Below are positions 1 through 6,825 of a stretch of 16,191 nucleotides of DNA, in pieces. The notes beneath the pieces were generated by a model. That model made no database searches. It saw nothing but the letters and a program-made list of their open reading frames with translations, and had not been told where the DNA came from. The stretch's first letter is position 1. Each line of letters starts with the position of its first letter. Both the position numbers and the translations under genes were made by a program. Where the stretch lies: positions 1 to 16,191 of the forward strand of contig JAIWNK010000055.1 in assembly GCA_020216845.1 (NCBI GenBank). The letters run 5' to 3'. Source of the stretch: Anaerolinea sp. (GTDB taxonomy: Bacteria; Chloroflexota; Anaerolineae; Anaerolineales; Anaerolineaceae).

Positions 1-1308
1 CCCAAGCGGATCCCCTGCCCGAACAACTGTCCCCTGACGCACCAGGCTGGCTTGCGCCAGATGTAGATAAAAAATCGTCCAGCCGGTACGCTCATCGCCA
101 TCGCCATCCAAATCCAAAACCAGCAAGGCAATGCCGGTGCGCGCCACCACACCATCCGCCACGGCTCGCGCCCATTCCTGCGTCGGTGCACAGCCTGCTT
201 GCAAACCAGGCGGGGCAAAATCCAGTGCGGCGAAAGGTGCGCCCTTGCCCCAACCTGTATGTGGCCCGCCAGTAAACGCCCAACGCTTGCCAGCTTCGAA
301 AGGCAAGCGCAAAGCCGGTTGCTGCAAACTACCTGGAATGTGATCTTGCCGATCGGCCCACGGGTCGCCGAACAAACGTGTATACGTCGCCTGAAAACCC
401 GCGCTGCTGATGGCATATGCGTAAGCATCTCCATCCAACAACTTGCAAAAATAAGCCTGCAAAGCCACCGTCGCCGCATTTTGCCAGGGGTCAGGGCGCT
501 CCAGCCGACCATCCAGGTGTTCCAACGTCGTCAACTTACCGGCGCGCCAGTCATAATAGCCATTATTCAATTGATTTGCCGCCCAAATCAGCTGCATCTC
601 CAGCCCGGCATGGCTCGAATCGCGATATCCTAGCAGATACCCTGTCGCCGCCTCAGCAGGCAAATCGGGGTTGGTCAAGGCTCCGGTTTGATATTCCAAC
701 AATGCCAGCAGCAAGCGCGGGCTAATGCTGTAATTGGTAGCAATGTAATCCACGATCTCCCCACCGGTGCGGGTTTGCTCACCCATATAGGTCGAATATT
801 GTTTGAGCCAGCCAGGCTGCTGCCGGACAAACTCAGCTGCATCGAAACCAATTTGTGCCGGGCCATTGACGAACCAACCATCCGGCAAAATTTGATGCGG
901 ACTGCCCCATAAGGCCTGATAATAAATCGGGATTTTCATCGGCATGCCCGGCGGCATGGTTGTTGCATCCGCCGGAATGAAAGAGTTGGCCTCCAAAATT
1001 TGCGGCACAGTCGTGTTGAAACGCACCGCCAGAGCGGGCAGCGTATCGCCGGTTTGGGCCACATAGTCCACCAACGTGCCCGGCGGATACGGCGGGCGAG
1101 TAGGGTAAGCTGTTGGCGTTTCCAACAAGGGCGTTGGGGCAGGCGTCACCCCCAGCGTGAGAAAGCGCGCTTGCGGTTGCGGTGCGCAAGCCGCCATCAT
1201 CACCGCCAGCAACAACAACGCCATCAGTTGGCGTGCCAACCGCCCCAATTTATTGCCCAGCTGCAGGCGTCGCCGCCGGGCGTGTAACCAATGTCCGATA
1301 ATCTCCAT
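1..1308 (-). CDS. LysM / M23-family peptidase lipoprotein, paralog 1 (C-terminus outside window)
   Basis: Reading the minus strand from an ATG at 1308 gives 436 open codons that run off the left edge, so the gene is partial. It has an Arg-rich n-region, a hydrophobic stretch and a lipobox ending at Cys41 (MMAAC), so export and lipid anchoring are expected. A LysM module (residues about 82-127) should bind peptidoglycan glycan. A helical domain follows with the LLEYQTG signature (about 184-315). The start of an M23 zinc endopeptidase domain has GGPH (His350) and ALDFA (Asp363); the HxH zinc/catalytic motif lies beyond the edge. It is a paralog of the next two genes upstream and shares their DLDGDG loop (399-404). 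The ATG lies 59 bases inside the preceding gene and has no strong ribosome binding site. Internal TTG or ATG codons (for example ATG at 1224) would give a shorter signal sequence. Domain calls are from motifs; substrate specificity is unknown. Confidence 0.86.
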   Translation of the reverse strand, partial: MEIIGHWLHARRRRLQLGNKLGRLARQLMALLLLAVMMAACAPQPQARFLTLGVTPAPTPLLETPTAYPTRPPYPPGTLVDYVAQTGDTLPALAVRFNTTVPQILEANSFIPADATTMPPGMPMKIPIYYQALWGSPHQILPDGWFVNGPAQIGFDAAEFVRQQPGWLKQYSTYMGEQTRTGGEIVDYIATNYSISPRLLLALLEYQTGALTNPDLPAEAATGYLLGYRDSSHAGLEMQLIWAANQLNNGYYDWRAGKLTTLEHLDGRLERPDPWQNAATVALQAYFCKLLDGDAYAYAISSAGFQATYTRLFGDPWADRQDHIPGSLQQPALRLPFEAGKRWAFTGGPHTGWGKGAPFAALDFAPPGLQAGCAPTQEWARAVADGVVARTGIALLVLDLDGDGDERTGWTIFYLHLAQASLVRQGTVVRAGDPLG

Positions 1309-2836
1309 ACACCGAAGCTTCTGCGACTTGACCGTCGCGGGTCATCGTACCTTCATACGGCTTGGCGCCATTGTGCACCGTCCAGCCGCTCAACACAAAC
1401 GGCAGCGGGCCAGCAGTCGGAATCCACTCACCGTTATACTTACGGGCAACGTGGACATGTGTGCCGGTTGCGCGCCCACCCTCACACGAGGGATGCCCTA
1501 TTTTACCATCTTGATCCACCCAATCGCCAACCGAAAGTTTATCGCGCGTCGCAATGTGCATGTACACAATCACCCAACCGGTTTGTTCATAGCCATCGCC
1601 ATCCAGGTCCACCACCACCAGGCCAGGCCCCGTGCGCACCACCCGCCCCGGAGCAACCGCCGTCACCCATTTTTCGGTCGTATAACAGCCGCGCTGATCC
1701 TCGTTAGGGGCCAGGTCAATTGCGCCGATGACGCTATTTGCACTCCACACCGCATGCGGCCCCCCTGTCAACGCCCAGGTCTGCCCCGGCGGGAAGGGCA
1801 ATTGCAGCTCCGGCTGCACAATAAACGGCGGGAAAAGTGGCTCAACCATCTGCGCCCGCACCCAGGGATCGCCAAACATGCGCGAATATAGAGTCAGAAA
1901 ATTCTCGGAGCTATAGAGTGCCTGCGCCCAACGCGGCTGATCATACAACCGGGCAAAGTAATAGCTCAGCGCCGCTGTGCCAGCATTCAAGCGCGGCGAG
2001 AGGCGCACCCGCTGCCCATCCCGGGTCGTCACCTCCAACACAGACCCATCCCTCCAGCCATAATAGCCAATGCTCAACTGCTGACAGGCCCAGGACAATT
2101 GCTTGTACAGCCCCTTGTAATCCAGGCTGAGATACCCAAGCGGATAGTCTGCCTCGGCAATGCTCTTCGGCTGACCGGTTACCCAGCCGCTCTGATATTC
2201 GAGCAAAGCAATCAGCAGGCGCGGATTGCAAGAATTTTCAATCGCCACACGCTGAATCACCCGCGCCGCATCATACGTTCCATCCTCCATCGGCTGTGTA
2301 TAGCTTAACAGATAGCCGCTCGTCTGTGCCACATAACTGCGCACATCAAAATCCACTGCCGAAGGGGAATAGATGATCTCGCTATCAGGCAGCAACAATT
2401 CCTCCGGCCCAGTTTCGCCCAAAACATCCGGGATCATCAACAAAATATCCTGCGGCAAAAACGCGGTTTCGGGCAGAGTCCGATCCGGCGAGCCAATCGT
2501 CTCAGGCGGCACACCGAAACGCAACGCCACAACCGGCAACGTCTCATTGGGCTGCGTGTAATACAAAATGGGCGGTTTGGGCGTTGCAATCGTTGTTGGG
2601 GTTTCAACGGCAACAGGCGTACCGGGCAACACAGTTGGCGGGCTTGTGCGCACAAATACCTGCGGCGTGCCTAAGGGTGTGTTGGTTGCCTCCGTCAGAA
2701 CCGGCGGGTTTGCAAATGCCGCCCCCTGAGCGCACCCCGTTGCAAGCAACAAAACGCTCAGCAGCGTCAGCGCAAGCAAAAACCGTCTAGCGACGAATCT
2801 GATTCTCTGGAAGGAAGCGATCCCAGGCTTCAACAA
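1250..2836 (-). CDS. LysM-like / M23-family peptidase lipoprotein, paralog 2
   Basis: This is a predicted secreted, lipid-anchored cell-wall hydrolase, the middle of three tandem paralogs. From the TTG at 2836 it has a basic n-region (RIRFVARRF), a hydrophobic core and the lipobox LLATGC, with Cys35 as the lipidated residue. A Pro/Thr-rich linker is followed by a degenerate LysM-like stretch, the helical LLEYQSGWV domain, and an M23-type domain with GGPH (His361), AIDLA (Asp374) and HVH (His460/His462). A DLDGDG loop sits inside the M23 domain, and Cys pairs (RGC, PSCEGG) could form a disulfide. The frame stays open to 2899. I prefer the TTG because GGAG lies 6 bases ahead of it and it gives a normal signal peptide; ATG at 2866/2863 behind AGGGG is the alternative. 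It overlaps the upstream paralog's end by 50 bases, suggesting coupled translation. It probably cleaves peptide cross-links, by family inference. Confidence 0.9.
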   Translation of the reverse strand: MLKPGIASFQRIRFVARRFLLALTLLSVLLLATGCAQGAAFANPPVLTEATNTPLGTPQVFVRTSPPTVLPGTPVAVETPTTIATPKPPILYYTQPNETLPVVALRFGVPPETIGSPDRTLPETAFLPQDILLMIPDVLGETGPEELLLPDSEIIYSPSAVDFDVRSYVAQTSGYLLSYTQPMEDGTYDAARVIQRVAIENSCNPRLLIALLEYQSGWVTGQPKSIAEADYPLGYLSLDYKGLYKQLSWACQQLSIGYYGWRDGSVLEVTTRDGQRVRLSPRLNAGTAALSYYFARLYDQPRWAQALYSSENFLTLYSRMFGDPWVRAQMVEPLFPPFIVQPELQLPFPPGQTWALTGGPHAVWSANSVIGAIDLAPNEDQRGCYTTEKWVTAVAPGRVVRTGPGLVVVDLDGDGYEQTGWVIVYMHIATRDKLSVGDWVDQDGKIGHPSCEGGRATGTHVHVARKYNGEWIPTAGPLPFVLSGWTVHNGAKPYEGTMTRDGQVAEASVYGDYRTLVTRPAATPAAGQ

Positions 2837-4274
2837 CTTGTTCTCCACGCACCAAAACGCCATCATATGCCACCCCTGCCGATTGCGCCACCCAACCATC
2901 CATCACAAAGGGCAGCGCCCCATCTGCAGAGATCCACTCTCCATTATATCGCCTTGCAATATGAACGTGTGTCGCTTTTGAAACCCCGCCCTCACACGAA
3001 GGGTGACCAAGGCGATCGCCGGCGCGCACCCGCGTACCAGCTTTCACCCGTTGATACGAATCAATATGCAAGTAAAAAATACTCCAGCCGGTTTGCTCAA
3101 AGCCGTCTCCGTCCAAATCAAGGATGACCACACCATCCCCAGCATAGGTCACCACACCATCCGCCACAGCGGTCACCCAATTTTCCGAGACAACGCAGCC
3201 TTGCGGCTCGCCCGGCGGAGCAAAGTCCAGCGCTGCCCAGGCTGTGCCATCCGCCCAGCCACCATGCGGCCCACCAGTAAACGACCAGGTTTCCCCCTCC
3301 GCGAACGGCAATTGCAGCTCAGGCTGCCGCAAACCGGGGGGGATGAGCGGCTCAAACGCAAAATCGAACGGATAGCCAAACAAAGCATCGAAGGTGGCAA
3401 ACAAGCCCTGATCAGAAACCGCCCGTTCCCAATCCGCACCCTCATACAGCAAACCAAAGAAATATTGCACCCCTGCTGTGCCAGCATTGATCAGTGGCGA
3501 GGGCGGCACCAACGTACCATCCGCCAACAACCACCCCGAAACCGCATTGATGCGCCACAAATAATACCCCCTGCACAAATTATTGGCTGCCCAAGAAAGC
3601 TGCCGATACAACCCCACATACCAGGGGTTGCGAAATCCCAGCGGGTATTCTTCAACGGGCACACGTTGTGTCACCCACCCGCTTTGATATTCCAAAACCG
3701 CCAACAGCAAGCGCGGACTGACGCTATTCTCGCGCGCCACACGTTCCACAATCTGCGCCCCGGTCAACGTGCGTTCATCCACCACTTCGCCATACTCTGC
3801 CAACGTGCCGTTCTTACGCCGGATGAAATCATCCAATGCAAAATGGGCACTGCTCGGGCCAAACACCAATTCCGAATCGGGGATGATCTTGAAATCTGGC
3901 CCCGTGTTGCCTTGCGGGGCAGGTGGAATGGTCAGCACCTGCCCCACCTCCAGCAAATCGGGGTTGAGGATGCCATTGGCCTCGCTCAATGCCTGCACCG
4001 TCACGCCATACCGCCCAGCAATCAACGCCAACGAATCGCCCGGCTGCACCACATAGGTTTCAGCTTCGTTGCGGACCGATGGCAAGGGATGCGGCTCATC
4101 AGGGGTTGGCACAGCGCGCGCCCCGACCAATGGACGCACCGTCACCTGTGGGGTGAGGTCAGGGGCAGACGGCACAACCGTCTGCTGCCAAATTGGCGCA
4201 ACATTGGCGCTGCGCGTGCAGCCAACACAGCTCAGCAACACAATGAGCAAGAGCATCAGGCATACTTTTTGCAT
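2787..4274 (-). CDS. LysM / M23-family peptidase lipoprotein, paralog 3
   Basis: This 495-residue lipoprotein is the first of the three tandem paralogs to be transcribed and the clearest example of the architecture. The signal sequence has Cys16 (LLSC) and Cys19 (CVGC) as possible lipidation sites. A Pro-rich linker leads to a clear LysM (about 73-117, YVVQPGDSLALIAGRYGV). A helical domain (about 172-300) carries SPRLLLAVLEYQSGW, which resembles the soluble lytic transglycosylase core but with Gln where the catalytic Glu is expected. The C-terminal M23 domain has His337, Asp350 and H436-V-H438, the zinc ligand set of lysostaphin-type endopeptidases. A Ca-loop-like DLDGDG (386-391) is inserted before the FYLH strand. 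Cys360 and Cys427 are shared with paralog 2. The ATG at 4274 directly follows an in-frame TAG; the nearest ribosome binding site (GGGAG, 4291-4295) is too far away and instead fits a 3-codon leader. It is separated from the inositol-phosphate synthase gene by 72 bases containing hairpins. Confidence 0.93.
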   Translation of the reverse strand: MQKVCLMLLLIVLLSCVGCTRSANVAPIWQQTVVPSAPDLTPQVTVRPLVGARAVPTPDEPHPLPSVRNEAETYVVQPGDSLALIAGRYGVTVQALSEANGILNPDLLEVGQVLTIPPAPQGNTGPDFKIIPDSELVFGPSSAHFALDDFIRRKNGTLAEYGEVVDERTLTGAQIVERVARENSVSPRLLLAVLEYQSGWVTQRVPVEEYPLGFRNPWYVGLYRQLSWAANNLCRGYYLWRINAVSGWLLADGTLVPPSPLINAGTAGVQYFFGLLYEGADWERAVSDQGLFATFDALFGYPFDFAFEPLIPPGLRQPELQLPFAEGETWSFTGGPHGGWADGTAWAALDFAPPGEPQGCVVSENWVTAVADGVVTYAGDGVVILDLDGDGFEQTGWSIFYLHIDSYQRVKAGTRVRAGDRLGHPSCEGGVSKATHVHIARRYNGEWISADGALPFVMDGWVAQSAGVAYDGVLVRGEQVVEAWDRFLPENQIRR

Positions 4275-4297
4275 CTATGCAACCATCAATCTCCCAG

Positions 4298-4357
4298 GTT
4301 GCAGGCAAGCCTGATGAAAAGCCTGCCTGCAACGCTGATAACCGAATCAGGCTTTTT
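4298..4357 (-). terminator. Competing hairpins between inositol-phosphate synthase gene and lipoprotein paralog 3
   Basis: Three overlapping inverted repeats are visible. AAAAGCCTG (4317-4325) pairs with CAGGCTTTT (4348-4356), and the minus-strand arm ends in TTTT. GTTGCAGGCA (4298-4307) pairs perfectly with TGCCTGCAAC (4324-4333). GCCTGAT (4309-4315) pairs with ATCAGGC (4346-4352). The first looks like a weak, possibly bidirectional terminator whose upstream arm covers the stop codon of the synthase gene. The second is mutually exclusive with it, so this may be a leaky terminator or attenuator. Pairing is seen in the sequence; function is inferred. Confidence 0.42.
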
Positions 4358-5429
4358 CGCCGCGGATGAAGGCTTCCGTCATCTCGCGCGCCACATCATC
4401 CTTGAATTGGCGGGGCGGGGTCTTCATAAAGTAAGAGGCCGGCCCATACAACGGCCCACTGAGACCGCGATCCAACGCCAGCTTCAGGCAGCGCACAGCG
4501 TCAATCACCACGCCAGCCGAATTGGGCGAATCCCATACTTCCAGCTTTGCTTCCAGGTTGAGCGGCACCTCGCCAAACGTCGTGCCTTCCATGCGCACAT
4601 AGCACCACTTGCGGTCCGTCAGCCACGGCACATAATCGCTTGGCCCAACATGAATATCCGATTCGGGCAGCGTGTAGGGCAACATACTTGTCACAGCTCC
4701 CGTCTTTGAGATCTTCTTCGACTCAAGCCGTTCACGTTCCAGCATGTTCAAAAAATCGGTGTTGCCGCCAAAGTTCAACTGATAGGTGCGGTCGAGGCGC
4801 ACACCGCGATCCACAAACAGGCTGGTCAGCACACGGTGCAAAATGGTCGCGCCCACCTGACTCTTGATGTCATCGCCAATGATTGGCAAGCCACGCTGAC
4901 GGAAGCGCTCCGCCCAGTATTCTGAGCTGGCAATGAAGACCGGAATGGCATTGACCATGGCGCAGCCCGCCTCCAACACCTGTTCCACATACCATTTGGT
5001 TGCCATCTCAGAGCCAACCGGCAAGTAGCTCACCACCACGTCAGTACGGGTTTCCTTGAGCACACGCACAATATCCACCGTTGGGCCAGGTGCCTTGGTC
5101 AACATCTGCGAAAGATATTTGCCCAGGCCATCGTGCGTCATGCCGCGTTGCACCGGCACATTCAGAAACGGCACCTGACAAAACTTGTAGGTGTTGTTCG
5201 GATACGCATAAATGGCCTCAGACAAGTCCTTGCCCACTTTGGTATCCACAACATCGAAAGCGGCGCTGAATTCGATATCGCGGATGTGATACCCGCCCAA
5301 ATTGACATGCATCAACCCAGGCACGCGATCCGTGTCCGCTGCGTCCTTATAGAAATGAACGCCTTGAACCAACGACGAGGCACAGTTGCCCACACCAATG
5401 ATAGCGACACGTACTTTCTTTTCACTCAT
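4347..5429 (-). CDS. ino1: myo-inositol-1-phosphate synthase (short actinobacterial/archaeal type)
   Basis: It converts glucose 6-phosphate to 1D-myo-inositol 3-phosphate using bound NAD, in the cytosol, as the first step of inositol lipid or inositol-derived solute synthesis. At 360 residues it matches the short prokaryotic form rather than the roughly 500-residue eukaryotic one. Visible motifs are the NAD-binding GVGNCASSL (12-20), [12 protein letters not shown] (185-196), [11 protein letters not shown] (219-229), SKKISKT (237-243, active-site lysines), PSDYVPWL (263-270) and [19 protein letters not shown] (295-313). The ATG at 5429 is chosen because AGGAG lies 7 bases upstream and because [12 protein letters not shown] is the family's usual N-terminus; the open frame reaching 5597 is a non-homologous extension that would overlap the divergent kinase. 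It is divergent from the GAF kinase and followed by three wall-hydrolase lipoproteins. What the inositol is used for cannot be read from this window. Confidence 0.96.
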   Translation of the reverse strand: MSEKKVRVAIIGVGNCASSLVQGVHFYKDAADTDRVPGLMHVNLGGYHIRDIEFSAAFDVVDTKVGKDLSEAIYAYPNNTYKFCQVPFLNVPVQRGMTHDGLGKYLSQMLTKAPGPTVDIVRVLKETRTDVVVSYLPVGSEMATKWYVEQVLEAGCAMVNAIPVFIASSEYWAERFRQRGLPIIGDDIKSQVGATILHRVLTSLFVDRGVRLDRTYQLNFGGNTDFLNMLERERLESKKISKTGAVTSMLPYTLPESDIHVGPSDYVPWLTDRKWCYVRMEGTTFGEVPLNLEAKLEVWDSPNSAGVVIDAVRCLKLALDRGLSGPLYGPASYFMKTPPRQFKDDVAREMTEAFIRGEKA

Positions 5430-5482
5430 AATGCTTCTCCTACCAAAATTGGTCTCCTTATGAAATATTTTCCGGCTGTCTA

Positions 5483-5491
5483 TGCTATAAT
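5483..5491 (+). promoter_or_regulatory. Extended -10 promoter (TGCTATAAT) of GAF histidine kinase gene
   Basis: TGC followed by a perfect TATAAT lies 33 bases before the ATG at 5525. The transcript would start near 5498 and have a short leader of about 27 bases. No good -35 is present at 17 bases, as expected for an extended -10 promoter. The same nine bases occur before the tRNA at 16019-16027. Confidence 0.6.
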
Positions 5492-5510
5492 CCTTTTTAA
5501 CTTTGTTCAA
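5484..5510 (-). promoter_or_regulatory. Weak candidate promoter for the inositol-phosphate synthase gene
   Basis: On the minus strand, TTGAAC (5510-5505) is followed after 15 bases by TATAGC (5489-5484), or after 17 bases by TAGCAT. The -10 candidate overlaps the plus-strand TATAAT of the divergent kinase promoter, so the two polymerases would compete for the same site. Both elements are imperfect, so this is a suggestion only. Confidence 0.28.
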
Positions 5511-5524
5511 GTCTTGTGGATTGC

Positions 5525-6805
5525 ATGAACACCGAATACTCTGATTATACTCGCCGACTCGAACGTTTGCTTGAGGTTTGTCGAATTTTAAGCGCAAATC
5601 TTGAAATTGAGCCGTTGCTGCAATCCATTATTGAGATGGCCTCCGAGCTAACCAACAGCAACGCCAGCTACATCCTCATCTATGACGAGGAAGGCGCTTG
5701 CCTGCGGCATATCGCCGGGCCCTGGTACCAACTGGAAATGCTGCAAACACTGGCCGTGCCGCTTGAACGCAGCATCTTGGGATGGGTCTACAGTCACAAT
5801 GAGCCCCGCGTCGTTCAAGCCGGAGAAGATCACCGCCTTTATACCGCGCTTAAGCGCGAGCTGGGCGGCGAAACTGTTTCGTTGTTGGCAGTACCAATGA
5901 TCTTTCGCGGCACAACCATCGGCGTGTTTGCCGCTGCCAACAAAGCCCGCGACTACACCGAAGAAGACCTGACCATTCTAGAAACCCTGGCCTCACAAGC
6001 CGTGATTGCCATCCGCAACGAAAAATGGCTCGGGCAGGCGCAAGCTGCCTATGAGAAAGCGATGGAATTGGACCGCATGAAACGCGACTTCATTGCCATC
6101 GTCAGCCATGAGCTGCGCACCCCGTTGGGCGTTGTCCTGGGCCATGCCTCCCTCCTGGCCGAAACCTGCGCCCCCGAAGAAAAGGCCGACCTGGATACCA
6201 TCGTGCGCAACGCCCTGCGACTACGTGAAATCATTCAGGATTTTGCCGACCTGGATAAATTTGAGCGCGGCTTTGGCAAGCTAGATCTCAAACCTGTTGA
6301 TATGAGTCAGCTTGTGCGCCAAACAGCGGCTTTGTTTAGTGACCTGGCCAAAGATCATCAGGTAGAAATGTTGGTACAGGCCCCCAAAACACGCCTGATG
6401 CTCGAAGGGGACGCAGAGAAAATCGCCATTGCTCTGCGCAACCTGATCAAAAATGCCATTACCTTCACCGATCCGGGCGGGCGGGTGGTCATCGGCGTCG
6501 AGGCCATCCCCGGCTATATCAAAGTCACCGTTCTGGATACGGGCATCGGCATCCCCCAAGAAGAGCAACAAAAAATCTTTGAGCGCTTCTATCAGGTGGA
6601 AAAGCACATGACGCGCCGACATGGTGGGCTGGGCGTTGGCCTCTCAATCGCCAAAGAATTGATCGAACTCCATGGCGGGCGGATCTGGGTAGAAAGTGAG
6701 GAAGGGGTTGGCAGTCGCTTCTTGTTTGCTCTGCCGCTTAACCGTGCCCAAGCCGCAGCTGCCGGGCAAGTCTTCCAAACCAAACCCGCCAAGCCTGGCC
6801 AATAG
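5525..6805 (+). CDS. Soluble GAF-domain sensor histidine kinase
   Basis: This is a cytoplasmic two-component sensor kinase of 426 residues with no signal peptide or membrane span. A GAF domain (about 15-165) should sense a small ligand, light or redox state; which one is not readable. A short helical linker leads to HisKA with the phosphoacceptor His195 in [18 protein letters not shown]. The HATPase_c domain has the N box ([12 protein letters not shown]), G1 (DTGIGIP), F box (FERFYQ) and G2 ([13 protein letters not shown]), so it should be active. I take the ATG at 5525; GTG at 5516 in the same frame would add three residues, and GTGGA just upstream of the ATG is only a weak ribosome binding site. 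It has its own extended -10 promoter, and no response regulator is adjacent, so it is an orphan kinase here. It converges with the sensor cyclase, with only 20 bases between the stop codons. Confidence 0.93.
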   Translation: MNTEYSDYTRRLERLLEVCRILSANLEIEPLLQSIIEMASELTNSNASYILIYDEEGACLRHIAGPWYQLEMLQTLAVPLERSILGWVYSHNEPRVVQAGEDHRLYTALKRELGGETVSLLAVPMIFRGTTIGVFAAANKARDYTEEDLTILETLASQAVIAIRNEKWLGQAQAAYEKAMELDRMKRDFIAIVSHELRTPLGVVLGHASLLAETCAPEEKADLDTIVRNALRLREIIQDFADLDKFERGFGKLDLKPVDMSQLVRQTAALFSDLAKDHQVEMLVQAPKTRLMLEGDAEKIAIALRNLIKNAITFTDPGGRVVIGVEAIPGYIKVTVLDTGIGIPQEEQQKIFERFYQVEKHMTRRHGGLGVGLSIAKELIELHGGRIWVESEEGVGSRFLFALPLNRAQAAAAGQVFQTKPAKPGQ

Positions 6806-6825
6806 CCCCCTAACACCCATCAAGG

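Noticed and set aside
1157..1891. A 244-codon plus-strand open frame opposite paralogs 1 and 2
   Set aside because: It has low-complexity basic and Pro/His-rich composition, no homology signal, and is antisense to the M23 coding region.
3003..4709. A 568-codon open frame on the plus strand opposite paralog 3 and the inositol-phosphate synthase gene
   Set aside because: Its translation is rich in Arg, His, Pro and Gln with no recognisable motif, and it lies antisense to two genes with clear catalytic motifs. It is a by-product of GC-biased codons.
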